27,181 nt of DNA from JBDRGX01 sp043817485 [NCBI: bacterium] (GCA_043817485.1 JBDRGX010000068.1:1-27181); one strand, 5' to 3'; positions 1 to 7,194 are shown, numbered from the stretch's first letter. Notes: generated by a model not told the origin, from the sequence alone. Program-made: numbers and translations.

Positions 1-165
1 AGTCTTTATATCAACTAATTTAAGTCTTTATATATACAATTGATAATTAATGGCAAAACTATCCCATATATAGTATTTATTGCTAATATTGGCACAACAT
101 TGCATACTTCTCATGCCAAATTTCTATTGCGACACAGTCTCGCCGTTCACCCTTACCAAATGGGA

Positions 166-186
166 CATCAGAATAAATGGAAAATG
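166..186 (+). repeat. 21-base direct repeat, copy 1
   Basis: The 21 bases beginning catcagaataaatgg and ending aaaatg recur exactly at 4379-4399. Both copies are intergenic and lie in low-complexity AT-rich surroundings. A shorter variant (cagaataaatgaaaa) is seen near 4288. Probably an interspersed non-coding repeat of this genome. Confidence 0.7.
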
Positions 187-453
187 GGAAATTATTGATT
201 TTGGGTAGTATAGACTTGTTTTCCAATCATTTTTCAATTTTCCATTTTCAATTTAATTTTCTTTTATTGTTTCGAATTTCGATATTTGTTTTAAATTGAA
301 AATTGAATTTGTTTCTGATTTTGATATTCGGATTTCGTATTTTCTTTAGAAGGGGAAGAAAAGGAGAGAAAATAACATTTTTTTTTACTTTTAAGGAACA
401 TAATTATATTAAAAGCAAGAATTTAGAATTTATCACAAAATTCAAAAAAAAAT

Positions 454-482
454 TTGACAACAAAGGTGGAAAGTAATAAAAT
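454..482 (+). promoter_or_regulatory. Possible sigma70-type promoter
   Basis: TTGACA at 454-459 is followed after 17 bases by TAAAAT at 477-482. It would give a leader of roughly 190 bases ahead of the lolC/E start at 679. Chance matches are common in DNA this AT-rich, so the call is tentative. Confidence 0.3.
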
Positions 483-678
483 AAAAAAAATATGGCAAAA
501 AAGAGAAATTGGAAATAGAAAAATTAATTTTAGGAAATGATTTTATAAACAAAACAAAAAAAGAGAAGGTTTTGACATTTCAATTTATAACCAAATCTTG
601 AAGCCATGACAATTGATTTGTAAATACATTTAGTCAGGACAATTAAAAACAAAAATTCAAATAAATAAGGAGGTTTTT

Positions 679-1905
679 TTGTTTTACGAAGGATTTATTG
701 GTTATAGATATTTAAAAGCAAAACATAAAAAAGCTTTTATTTCTATTATTGCTTTTCTTTCTATGGCTGGGATTAGCATAGGTGTTATGTCTTTAATTAT
801 TGTTTTATCTGTAATGAATGGGTTTGAAAATGATTTACGAGAAAAAATGATAGGGTCTCGTGCTCATGTTGTTATCTCTTCATGGGATAATAAAGGAATT
901 TCTGATTACAAAAATTTGCGACAAAAAATTAAAGAAATAAAAAATGTTAAAGGTTGTGCTCCTTTTATTTCTGCTCAAGTAATGTTAAAAACAAAAACTA
1001 ATGTTAAAGGTGCTTTAATTCAGGGAATTGATCCTGTATTTGAAAAAGAAGTATCTAATATTTTTTCTGAAATAAAAATTGGTACTTCTAAATTAAATAC
1101 AGAAAAAGAATTTCCATCTTTACTTATTGGAACTGAATTGGCTAATGAATTAGAAGTGAAAATTGGAGATAAAATTACAGTAATTTCTCCAGTTTTTATT
1201 CAAACTTCTATTGGTAAAGTTCCTCGAATGAAAGAATTTGAAATTACTGGTATTTTTAAAACAGGTTATTATGAATATGATTCTAATTTAGTTTATGTTT
1301 CTATTAATTCTTGCCAAAATCTTTATAATATGCCAGATGTAGTTACTGGTTTAAGTGTTAAAATAAATGACATTTTTTCTGCTCCTTCTATGGCGAATTT
1401 TATTTGTAAAAAATTGGATTATAAATATTTAACAAGAGATTGGTCAGTAATGAATATAAATTTATTTAAAGCTTTGAAAATAGAAAAAATTGTAATGTTT
1501 ATTATTTTAGCATTAATTGTTTTAGTGGCAGTATTTAATATAGTTAGTACTTTAATTATGGTGGTTATGGAAAAAACAAAAGATATTGGAATTTTAAAAT
1601 CATTAGGATCTACGAATAAAAGCATTATGTCTATTTTTATGATAGAAGGAATAATTATTGGTTTTATTGGTACTTTTATTGGAAGTGTTTTAGGAATAGT
1701 AGGATGTTTTTTAATAAAAGTTTTAAAAATAAATATTCCTGGTGGTGGAGAAGTATATTATATTACTTATTTACCCGTTAAAATGGATTTTTCCCAAATT
1801 ACTTTAATTATAATTTCATCAATTATTCTTACTTTTTTATCTACTATTTATCCATCTATGAATGCAGCTAAAATAAATCCTGCACAAACATTAAGATATG
1901 AATAA
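679..1905 (+). CDS. LolC/LolE-family lipoprotein-releasing ABC transporter permease
   Basis: This 408-residue inner-membrane protein belongs to the MacB/FtsX-type permeases that, with the ATPase LolD, extract lipoproteins from the inner membrane and pass them to LolA. The N-terminus 'FIGYRYLKAK' and the first membrane segment (about 20-45) with 'MNGFENDLREKM' are typical of LolC/E. A large periplasmic domain fills about 50-265. Three more membrane segments follow at about 270-300, 320-350 and 370-395, with the 'KTKDIGILKSLG' coupling-helix motif between the second and third. The start is TTG at 679, fixed by AAGGAGG at 667-673 with a 5-base spacer. LolD is not in the window. lolA follows after about 90 bases, which supports the assignment. 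LolC, LolE and a fused single permease cannot be told apart here. Confidence 0.9.
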   Translation: MFYEGFIGYRYLKAKHKKAFISIIAFLSMAGISIGVMSLIIVLSVMNGFENDLREKMIGSRAHVVISSWDNKGISDYKNLRQKIKEIKNVKGCAPFISAQVMLKTKTNVKGALIQGIDPVFEKEVSNIFSEIKIGTSKLNTEKEFPSLLIGTELANELEVKIGDKITVISPVFIQTSIGKVPRMKEFEITGIFKTGYYEYDSNLVYVSINSCQNLYNMPDVVTGLSVKINDIFSAPSMANFICKKLDYKYLTRDWSVMNINLFKALKIEKIVMFIILALIVLVAVFNIVSTLIMVVMEKTKDIGILKSLGSTNKSIMSIFMIEGIIIGFIGTFIGSVLGIVGCFLIKVLKINIPGGGEVYYITYLPVKMDFSQITLIIISSIILTFLSTIYPSMNAAKINPAQTLRYE

Positions 1906-1996
1906 GAATTCTTATTGATGATATTTTTTAAATTGTATTAAATTATTTATTAACTAAATAGTAGTTTTTTTGATTCAAAAAAAGGAGAAAAAAACA

Positions 1997-2662
1997 ATGA
2001 TAAAAAATATTTTAATTACTTTTCTTTTTTTAACTTGCTTTTTAAAATTATCTTTTTCTGTTTCTAATTCTGATAATAAAAAAATTGAAAATTTGTTAAA
2101 ACAAATAGAAAAAAAAATGGAAGAAGTTAAAAATTTTCAAGCAGAAATTACACAAACTATTTATTCCAATATGACAAAAGAAACAGAAGAAACAAAAGGT
2201 ATCATTTATTTTCAAAGTCCAGATTTGATAAAAATTGATTATTCTATTCCTAGTAAAGAAATTGTTTTTTTAAATGGAAAAACTTGTTATTTATATATAG
2301 AAGAAACTAATCAAGTGTTAAAAAAAATAATTTCTGATGAAGAAAAAAGTCTTTTTAAAGAACAATTTTTTTTCCCCAATTTTGATAAAATTAAAAAAAA
2401 TTACAAAATATTTTTTAAAGATAAAAAAGATAAAAAAAACTTTAATTTAGAGATGGTTCCGTTAAAATCAACAAATTCTTTTTTTGCTAAAATAAAAATG
2501 TCAGTTGATAAAAATTCATTTATGCTTACTAAAATAATAATACAAGATTTTTTTGAAAATAAAACTACTTTAACTTTAAGTAATTTACAGCCAAATATTG
2601 AAATAAGTAAAAATATTTTTGAATGGAAAATACCAGAAGGAGCGTCAGTAATAGAACAATGA
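1997..2662 (+). CDS. lolA: Outer-membrane lipoprotein carrier protein LolA
   Basis: LolA is the periplasmic chaperone that shuttles lipoproteins from the LolCDE complex to the outer membrane. The 221-residue product starts with a signal peptide (MIKNILITFLFLTCFLKLSFS, broken here: hydrophobic core about 4-20, likely cleavage after about residue 21). It is followed by the family pattern 'NFQAEITQTIYS' (binding-fold strand one), 'GIIYFQSPDLIKIDY', 'FLNGKTCYLYI' and a C-terminal strand 'FEWKIPEGASVIEQ'. ATG 1997 is preferred over the in-frame TTG at 1970 because AAAGGAG (1981-1987) sits 9 bases upstream and the shorter form begins directly with the signal peptide. Its TGA stop (2660-2662) overlaps the ATG of the next reading frame, where the BRO pseudogene begins. 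Confidence 0.85.
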   Translation: MIKNILITFLFLTCFLKLSFSVSNSDNKKIENLLKQIEKKMEEVKNFQAEITQTIYSNMTKETEETKGIIYFQSPDLIKIDYSIPSKEIVFLNGKTCYLYIEETNQVLKKIISDEEKSLFKEQFFFPNFDKIKKNYKIFFKDKKDKKNFNLEMVPLKSTNSFFAKIKMSVDKNSFMLTKIIIQDFFENKTTLTLSNLQPNIEISKNIFEWKIPEGASVIEQ

Positions 2663-2674
2663 ATACAAAAATAG
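2651..2674 (+). repeat. Direct repeat at cassette left edge (copy 1)
   Basis: The bases aacaatgaatacaaaaatag at 2655-2674 are identical to 4505-4524; extending left to 2651 adds four bases with one mismatch. Copy 1 spans the lolA stop and the BRO start; copy 2 spans the rimO start. The pair brackets a 1.85-kb segment of foreign appearance. Confidence 0.7.
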
Positions 2675-3488
2675 CGGTTTTTAAAAGCAAAAAAATTCGA
2701 AAAATCATATACAACAATGAATGGTGGTTTTCTGTTGTGGATGTATGTGGAGTGTTAACAGATAGCGTTGATGCTGGGGCGTACTGGAGAAAACTGAAGC
2801 AAAGACTTCAAGAGGAAGGAAGTGAGGTCGTGACATTTTGTCACGGACTCAAATTAGAAGCGTTTGATGGTAAAAAATATGAAACAGATTGCGTCAATAC
2901 CGAAGGAATATTTCGCATAATCCAATCTATCCCTTCACCAAAAGCCGAGCCGTTCAAACGGTGGTTAGCAAAGGTTGGTTATGAGCGAGTGCAGGAGATT
3001 GAAGACCCTGAGTTGGCAACAAAAAGAACGCGGGCTTTATATAAAGCTAAAGGGTATAGAGTGATGATTGGATAGAAAAACGAATGCGTGGCATTGCTAT
3101 TCGTGAAGAGCTTACCGATGAATGGAAAAAGCGTGGCATTGAAGAAAACAAAGAATATGAAATTCTAACTGCGGAAATATCTAAAGCCGCTTTTGGTCTA
3201 ACACCGAACCAATACAAAAAACTTAAAGGATTAAAAAGTCAGAATCTTAGGGATCATATGACTGACTTGGAACTTATTTTTTCTATGCTTGGCGAAGCGT
3301 CTACAACGCAAATTACCAAAGTTGAGAATCCCAGCGGATTTGAAGAAAATCGAAATGTCTCTTGTCGTGGAGGTAATGTTGCAGGAGTGGCACGGAAAAA
3401 ATTAGAACAAGAAACCGGTAAAAAAGTAGTAAGCAGGGAAAATTATCTGCAAAAACCACAGAATAAAAAGCTAATAGATAAAGAATAG
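2659..3488 (+). pseudogene. Frameshifted BRO-N (phage antirepressor-like) protein
   Basis: The 5' part (2659-3075) encodes a BRO-N domain: 'IRKIIYNNEWWFSVVDV', then 'YETDCVNTEGIFRIIQSIPS' and 'AEPFKRWLAKVGYERVQE'. It stops at a TAG at 3073. The 3' part continues in another frame (3063-3488) as 'DDWIEKRMRGIAIREELT', 'EYEILTAEISKAAFGLTP' and 'LRDHMTDLELIFSMLGEAST', the usual C-terminal half of these proteins. The join is at 3058-3061, where 'agag' stands for an expected 'ag': a two-base duplication restores the reading frame if removed. Full length would be about 275 residues. BRO-N proteins are DNA-binding and common in phages and mobile DNA. G+C is clearly higher than in the neighbours, which suggests transfer. 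Its ATG overlaps the lolA stop. Confidence 0.85.
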
Positions 3489-3538
3489 ACTGGGCAAAAA
3501 AAGAAAATTAAATTTTTGGAAAATAAGAATTTTTTGCA

Positions 3539-3860
3539 ATGAAATTGACAAGACAATTTGATAAACATTTTTCTGAAGTTGTAAATGTTATTCATCAAGC
3601 CCGTTACAATGCTATTAAAAGCATAAATGTCGAACTAATAAAATTGCATTGGAGTATTACGAATATATCAGCAAAAAAAATGCAGTTGCTGAGTGGGGCG
3701 ATGCTGTGGGATTGACCAGCTTGCTGATTATATCCAAAGCAACCATTCAGAATTTAAGGGATTTACGCGTGTCGTGGATTATCGGATAAGGCAGTTTTAT
3801 GAAACTTACAGGGGCAATAAATTTGTGTCAACAATGTTGACACAAATCAGTTGGTTTAGT
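3539..3860 (+). pseudogene. Decayed fragment of DUF1016/YhcG N-terminal domain protein
   Basis: Reading across three frames gives a recognisable DUF1016 N-terminal domain. 3539-3660 reads 'FSEVVNVIHQARYNAIKSIN' and 'LIKLHW'. From 3661 it reads 'EYISKKNAVAEWGDAV'. From about 3708 it reads 'IDQLADYIQSNHSEFKGFTR' and then 'YRIRQFYETYRGNKFVS', ending 'TQISW'. One-base shifts lie near 3660 and 3706. Near 3770-3785 a two-base gain (cgtgtcgtgg) and a two-base loss cancel out. The homology ends after ISW, and the nuclease-like (PDDEXK) C-terminal domain found in complete YhcG proteins is missing. This is a dead remnant, not a functional gene. It lies between the BRO pseudogene and the retropepsin gene, in the same higher-G+C segment. 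Confidence 0.75.
3821..3847. repeat. Perfect 12-bp inverted repeat with 3-base loop
   Basis: atttgtgtcaac (3821-3832) and gttgacacaaat (3836-3847) are exact reverse complements separated by aat. It lies inside the DUF1016 remnant, where it would encode 'FVSTMLTQI', and ends about 10 bases before homology to that family stops. It could be a hairpin or a protein-binding site; nothing shows which. Confidence 0.8.
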
Positions 3861-3885
3861 TTTATAAAAACAAAGGAGGATTATT

Positions 3886-4269
3886 ATGGGTATTTTTTAT
3901 ACAAAATGTATAATCGAAAATCATATTGATAGAAAAAAGTCAATTTTGATACCAAAAATACTTGTTGATACAGGAAGTGAATATACTTGGATTTCAAGTG
4001 AAATGCTTCATAAAATAGTCGTCGTTCGTGAAAAAAAAGATTTAGTATTTATTATGGCAAATGGTCAAAAAATAACTAGAAGTGTTGGATTCGCTATCAT
4101 TAAAATAGAAGAATTTTTTACAATTGATGAAGTTGTATTTGGTGAAAAAGGTGATATGCTTCTGCTTGGTGCAAGAACTTTAGAAGGTCTTAATTTAACA
4201 GTAAATTCTTGCTTAAAAAAACTTGTGGCTGCAGGTCCATTGCCAGTGGCTTATGGAAAAAGGAAATAA
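3886..4269 (+). CDS. Retropepsin-like aspartic protease domain protein
   Basis: The 127-residue protein carries a single retroviral-type aspartic protease domain. The catalytic motif is 'LVDTGSEYTW' (D28-T29-G30-S31), and the later hydrophobic-hydrophobic-Gly motif is 'MLLLGARTLEGL' (about 91-102). Such domains are active as homodimers in the retropepsin fold; there is no signal peptide, so it should be cytoplasmic. ATG 3886 is supported by AAAGGAGG at 3872-3879 with a 6-base spacer. Similar small orphan proteins of this type are widespread in uncultivated bacteria; their substrate is unknown to me. It is the only intact gene of the cassette between lolA and rimO. Base composition is intermediate between the cassette pseudogenes and the host genes. 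Confidence 0.75.
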   Translation: MGIFYTKCIIENHIDRKKSILIPKILVDTGSEYTWISSEMLHKIVVVREKKDLVFIMANGQKITRSVGFAIIKIEEFFTIDEVVFGEKGDMLLLGARTLEGLNLTVNSCLKKLVAAGPLPVAYGKRK

Positions 4270-4313
4270 TAAACCATCAATAATTCAGCAGAATAAATGA
4301 AAACAAGCAATCT

Positions 4314-4339
4314 TAACCCGAAGGAGTGGCATTATTGTA
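4314..4339 (+). repeat. 'CCCGAAGGRGTGGCATTATTG' repeat, copy 1 (motif here abbreviated)
   Basis: taacccgaaggagtggcatt followed by attgta matches 4452-4478 except for one missing C and one A/G change. The core ccc-gaa-ggg is weakly self-complementary. Short GC-richer intergenic repeat. Confidence 0.7.
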
Positions 4340-4378
4340 TGTTTCTGTTAATGTAAAAAAAGGCTGAAGATGTTTGTT

Positions 4379-4399
4379 CATCAGAATAAATGGAAAATG
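4379..4399 (+). repeat. 21-base direct repeat, copy 2
   Basis: Exact second copy of the intergenic repeat at 166-186 (begins catcagaataaatgg). Lies between the two gaagg-type repeats upstream of rimO. Confidence 0.7.
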
Positions 4400-4451
4400 T
4401 AAAATGTAAAATTATAGTAATTTTCAATTTCAATATTTTTACCGATAATTC

Positions 4452-4478
4452 TAACCCCGAAGGGGTGGCATTATTGTA
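4452..4478 (+). repeat. Gaagg-type intergenic repeat, copy 2
   Basis: taaccccgaaggggtggcat followed by tattgta. The core CCCCGAAGGGG can form a four-base-pair hairpin with a GAA loop. It ends 30 bases before the rimO start codon, so it forms part of the rimO leader. Confidence 0.7.
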
Positions 4479-4500
4479 GAAGGTGATATTATTATAGCAA

Positions 4501-4524
4501 ATAAAACAATGAATACAAAAATAG
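4501..4524 (+). repeat. Direct repeat at cassette right edge (copy 2)
   Basis: Second copy of the repeat at 2651-2674 (20 identical bases, 4505-4524). It carries the rimO start codon. Confidence 0.7.
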
Positions 4525-5831
4525 GATTTATTAGTTTAGGTTGTCCTAAAAATAGAGTAGATTCAGAAGTAATGTTAGGAATTTTAAAAGAAAAAGGATT
4601 TACAATTACATCAAATGAAAATGAATCTGATATAATAATTATCAATACCTGTTGTTTTATTAAAGATGCAGAACAAGAAGCTTTAGATACTATTCAGGAA
4701 TTTTCTCTTTTAAAACAAAAAGGTATTATAAAAAAACTTATTGTTACGGGTTGTTTAGTTCAAAGATATAAAAATAAATGTCTTGAAAAATTTCCATTTG
4801 TAGATGCTTTTATTGGTACAGGAGAAATTGCTTCTATTGATAAAATTGCTTTTCAAGTATTTGAAAAAAAAATAATTAAAGTTAAAGAGCCAAAATATTT
4901 ATATAATCATACTACTCCTTTAATAAAAACTACTCCTTTTTATACAAGTTATGTAAAAATAGCTGATGGATGTGATAATAGATGTAGTTATTGTTTAATT
5001 CCTTTTGTAAGGGGCTCTTATAGAAGTAGAAAAATAAATTCTATTGTAAAAGAAGTTGAAAAATTAAAATTTTCAAAAGAAATAATTTTAGTTTCTCAAG
5101 ATACTACAAATTATGGAAAGGATATTTATGGTAAAAATAAGTTAGTTTCTCTTTTGAAAAATCTTAGTAAAATTTCTCATGTTGAATGGATTCGGTTAAT
5201 GTACACTTATCCTGGACATTATACTGAAGAATTTATAAAATATATTTCTGAAAATTCTAAAATTTGTCGTTATTTAGATATTCCTATTCAACATATTAGT
5301 TCTCGAATTTTAAAAAAAATGAATAGAAAACAAGATAAAAAATTTATTACAAATTTATTATTAAAATTAAAAGAAAAAATTCCAAACATTTCCTTAAGAA
5401 CTTCTATTTTAGTAGGTTTTCCAAGTGAAACAGAAAAAGATTTTGAAGAATTAGTAAATTTTATTCAAAAAATTAAGTTTAATAAATTAGGGGTTTTTAC
5501 TTATTCTAATGAAAAAGAAACACCTTCTTCAAAAATAAAAAATCAAATTTCAGAAAAAGTAAAATTAGAAAGAAAAGATATTTTAATGAAAATACAGCAA
5601 AAAATTTCTTTTGAAAAAAATCAAGAAATTGTTGGAAAGAAAATAAAAGTTTTAATAGAAGGAAAAAAATCGCAATCTCTTTTTATTGGAAGATCTGAAT
5701 ATGATGCTCCTGAAATTGATGGAGTAGTTTATGTGAAACCAAATAAAAAAAATGAACCTCAAATTGGAGAAATGGTTGTAGTTAAAATAACAAAAGGAGA
5801 TGAATACGATCTTTATGGAAAAATTTCGTAA
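4509..5831 (+). CDS. rimO: Ribosomal protein S12 methylthiotransferase RimO
   Basis: RimO is a radical-SAM enzyme that adds a methylthio group to a conserved aspartate of ribosomal protein S12, using two 4Fe-4S clusters. The 440-residue protein has the N-terminal UPF0004 domain with cluster cysteines C12, C48 and C82. The radical-SAM motif 'GCDNRCSYC' follows (C155, C159, C162), and a C-terminal TRAM domain covers about 375-440. 'SLGCPKNRVDSEVM' is the RimO rather than the MiaB form. ATG 4509 has no Shine-Dalgarno at a useful distance: the nearest, AAGGTG at 4480-4485, is 23 bases away. The reading frame overlaps pgpA at its end. The bare leader is explained if rimO originally overlapped the lolA stop and was coupled to it (inference). 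Confidence 0.93.
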   Translation: MNTKIGFISLGCPKNRVDSEVMLGILKEKGFTITSNENESDIIIINTCCFIKDAEQEALDTIQEFSLLKQKGIIKKLIVTGCLVQRYKNKCLEKFPFVDAFIGTGEIASIDKIAFQVFEKKIIKVKEPKYLYNHTTPLIKTTPFYTSYVKIADGCDNRCSYCLIPFVRGSYRSRKINSIVKEVEKLKFSKEIILVSQDTTNYGKDIYGKNKLVSLLKNLSKISHVEWIRLMYTYPGHYTEEFIKYISENSKICRYLDIPIQHISSRILKKMNRKQDKKFITNLLLKLKEKIPNISLRTSILVGFPSETEKDFEELVNFIQKIKFNKLGVFTYSNEKETPSSKIKNQISEKVKLERKDILMKIQQKISFEKNQEIVGKKIKVLIEGKKSQSLFIGRSEYDAPEIDGVVYVKPNKKNEPQIGEMVVVKITKGDEYDLYGKIS

Positions 5832-6276
5832 TTTTATTATTTTATTTTTTGCTACTTCAATTGGAACGGGTTATTTTCCTTTTGCTTCAGGAACTATTAG
5901 TGCCTTATTAGTTGGATTTCCTATTTATTGGCTAATTAAAGAAAATATTTTTATATATTTTTTAATAATCTTTTTTTTAATTATTTTAGGTTGTTTTACA
6001 TCTCATAAAGCAGAACAAATTTTAAAAGAAAAAGATAGTAAAAAAATTACTATAGATGAAGTTGTAGGGCTTTTGATTGCTTTTTGGGGTATTTCAATTA
6101 ATATAAAATTATTATTATTGGGATTTTTAATTAATAGAGGATTAGATATAATTAAACCTTTTCCAATAAATAAAACTCAAAAATTTCCAGGTGGTATAGG
6201 AATAATGGCAGATGATATTTTAGCTGGAATAGTATCTAATATTATATTAAAAATAATTTCAATAAATTTGTTATGA
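5815..6276 (+). CDS. pgpA: Phosphatidylglycerophosphatase A
   Basis: This enzyme removes the terminal phosphate of phosphatidylglycerophosphate to give phosphatidylglycerol, at the cytoplasmic face of the membrane. The protein shows the family signatures 'GTGYFPFASGT' near the N-terminus, 'DEVVG' in the middle and 'IKPFPI' with 'GGIGIMADDILAG' near the C-terminus. It has about four hydrophobic segments. Two starts are possible. ATG 5800 has AAAAGGAG touching it with no spacer; ATG 5815 has the same motif 15 bases upstream and gives 153 residues. I chose 5815; either way the gene overlaps the end of rimO, so the pair is co-translated. rimO beside phospholipid genes is a common arrangement. Confidence 0.85.
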   Translation: MEKFRNFIILFFATSIGTGYFPFASGTISALLVGFPIYWLIKENIFIYFLIIFFLIILGCFTSHKAEQILKEKDSKKITIDEVVGLLIAFWGISINIKLLLLGFLINRGLDIIKPFPINKTQKFPGGIGIMADDILAGIVSNIILKIISINLL

Positions 6277-6389
6277 AATTAATTGTTTAATAGGAAAAAG
6301 TTATTATAAAAATTTTGTGAAACTTTTTTCTACCACAATGATGTTTTTCTTAAAAGGAAAATTATTTAACAAAATAAGGAAATAAAAAA

Positions 6390-7145
6390 ATGGACAAAAA
6401 AGAAACACAAAAAATTGTAAGAGAAGCTTATAGCAAAATTGCTAAAAGACAAGAAGGTTGTGGATGTGGAAGTACCTGTGTGCCAAATACAGAGAAATTT
6501 GCAAAGTCAATTGGATATTCAGAGGAAGAATTAATGGTCATTCCAAAAGAAGCAAATTTGGCTTTAAGTTGTGGGAATCCAACAGCATTAGCCAGTCTTA
6601 AAAATGGTGATGTGGTACTTGACCTTGGTTCAGGTGCTGGATTTGATTGTTTTCTGGCTGCAAACAAGGTTGGGCAAAATGGTAAGGTCATAGGAGTAGA
6701 TATGACGCTTGAAATGGTTGAAAAAGCAAAAGATAATGCTAAAAAGAACGGAATTAAAAATGTTGAGTTTAGATTTGGGGAGATTGAGAAATTACCTGTA
6801 GAAAACAATTTAATTGATATAACTATAAGTAATTGTGTTATTAATTTATCGGCTGATAAGCCAAAAGTTTTTCAAGAGGTCTATAGGGTTTTAAAACCAG
6901 GTGGTAGAATAGCAATTTCTGATATTGCTCTTCTCAAAAAACTTCCTAAAAAAATTCAGGAGAGCATTGAAGCTTATGTAGGTTGTATTTCAGGGGCAAT
7001 ACTTATTGATGAGTATAAAAAAATTGTAGAAGCATCTGGATTGAAAGATGTGAAAATTACAATTAAAGGTACATCTAACTGCATTCTTCCTGACACAAAA
7101 AGACCCAATAGGCAAAGCTATTTTAGATGGGTTGGGAGAAAATGA
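6390..7145 (+). CDS. arsM: Arsenite S-adenosylmethionine methyltransferase, frameshifted near the C-terminus
   Basis: ArsM methylates As(III) in steps with SAM, a detoxification reaction in the cytoplasm. The 251-residue frame has the N-terminal cysteine cluster 'GCGCGSTC' (C24, C26, C30) and the SAM-binding motif 'LDLGSGAGFD' (77-86). The three cysteines expected to bind arsenic are C61 ('LSCGNP'), C149 ('ISNCVINL') and C199 ('YVGCISG'). Start ATG 6390 has AAGGA at 6376-6380. The last residues 'RPNRQSYFRWVGRK' are unlike the family: an extra A in the run 7097-7101 displaces the true tail, which continues to a stop at 7192-7194. The catalytic part is complete, so the product could still work. 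No arsR or other ars genes are adjacent. Confidence 0.85.
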   Translation: MDKKETQKIVREAYSKIAKRQEGCGCGSTCVPNTEKFAKSIGYSEEELMVIPKEANLALSCGNPTALASLKNGDVVLDLGSGAGFDCFLAANKVGQNGKVIGVDMTLEMVEKAKDNAKKNGIKNVEFRFGEIEKLPVENNLIDITISNCVINLSADKPKVFQEVYRVLKPGGRIAISDIALLKKLPKKIQESIEAYVGCISGAILIDEYKKIVEASGLKDVKITIKGTSNCILPDTKRPNRQSYFRWVGRK

Positions 7146-7194
7146 GTTTCTTGAAGAGTATGTGGTTAGTGTTTATGTAGAAGGTTACAAGTAA
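7097..7194 (+). other. arsM: Displaced arsM C-terminal tail (one-base frameshift)
   Basis: If one A is removed from the AAAAA run at 7097-7101, the reading becomes 'KDPIGKAILDGLGENE' and then 'FLEEYVVSVYVEGYK', ending at TAA 7192-7194. This resembles the usual end of the protein far better than the basic residues now encoded. The rebuilt ArsM would have 267 residues. It may be a sequencing or assembly error, a real mutation, or a slippage site. Confidence 0.75.

Larger units (their letters stand above)
1..678. other. Non-coding, repeat-rich left flank
   Basis: No convincing gene is seen here. The first 200 bases are less AT-biased than the genes and include an 11-base motif, agtctttatat, repeated at 1-11 and 23-33. 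From about 220 to 345 there is patchy sequence made of variants of 'ttttcaattttcc', 'aattgaaaattg' and 'gaatttcg', resembling intergenic repeat filler. From about 350 on it is A-rich leader sequence for the permease gene. The left edge may be a contig end caused by a repeat (inference). Confidence 0.6.
4270..4508. other. Repeat-filled leader before rimO
   Basis: No gene is seen. The 239 bases contain two copies of a 'ccgaaggggtggcattattg' repeat and one copy of the 21-base repeat also found at 166, with fragments such as 'ttttcaatttcaat'. This is the right part of the cassette. Confidence 0.6.

Noticed and set aside
1419-1625. Minus-strand open frames inside lolC/E, and similar ones inside rimO, arsM, feoB, the R-M and glycosyltransferase genes
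   Set aside because: All lie antisense within well-recognised genes, lack ribosome binding sites and show no family motif.
2659-4269. Complete prophage or insertion sequence
   Set aside because: No integrase, transposase, structural genes or terminal inverted repeats were found; only BRO-like, DUF1016-like and protease sequences.
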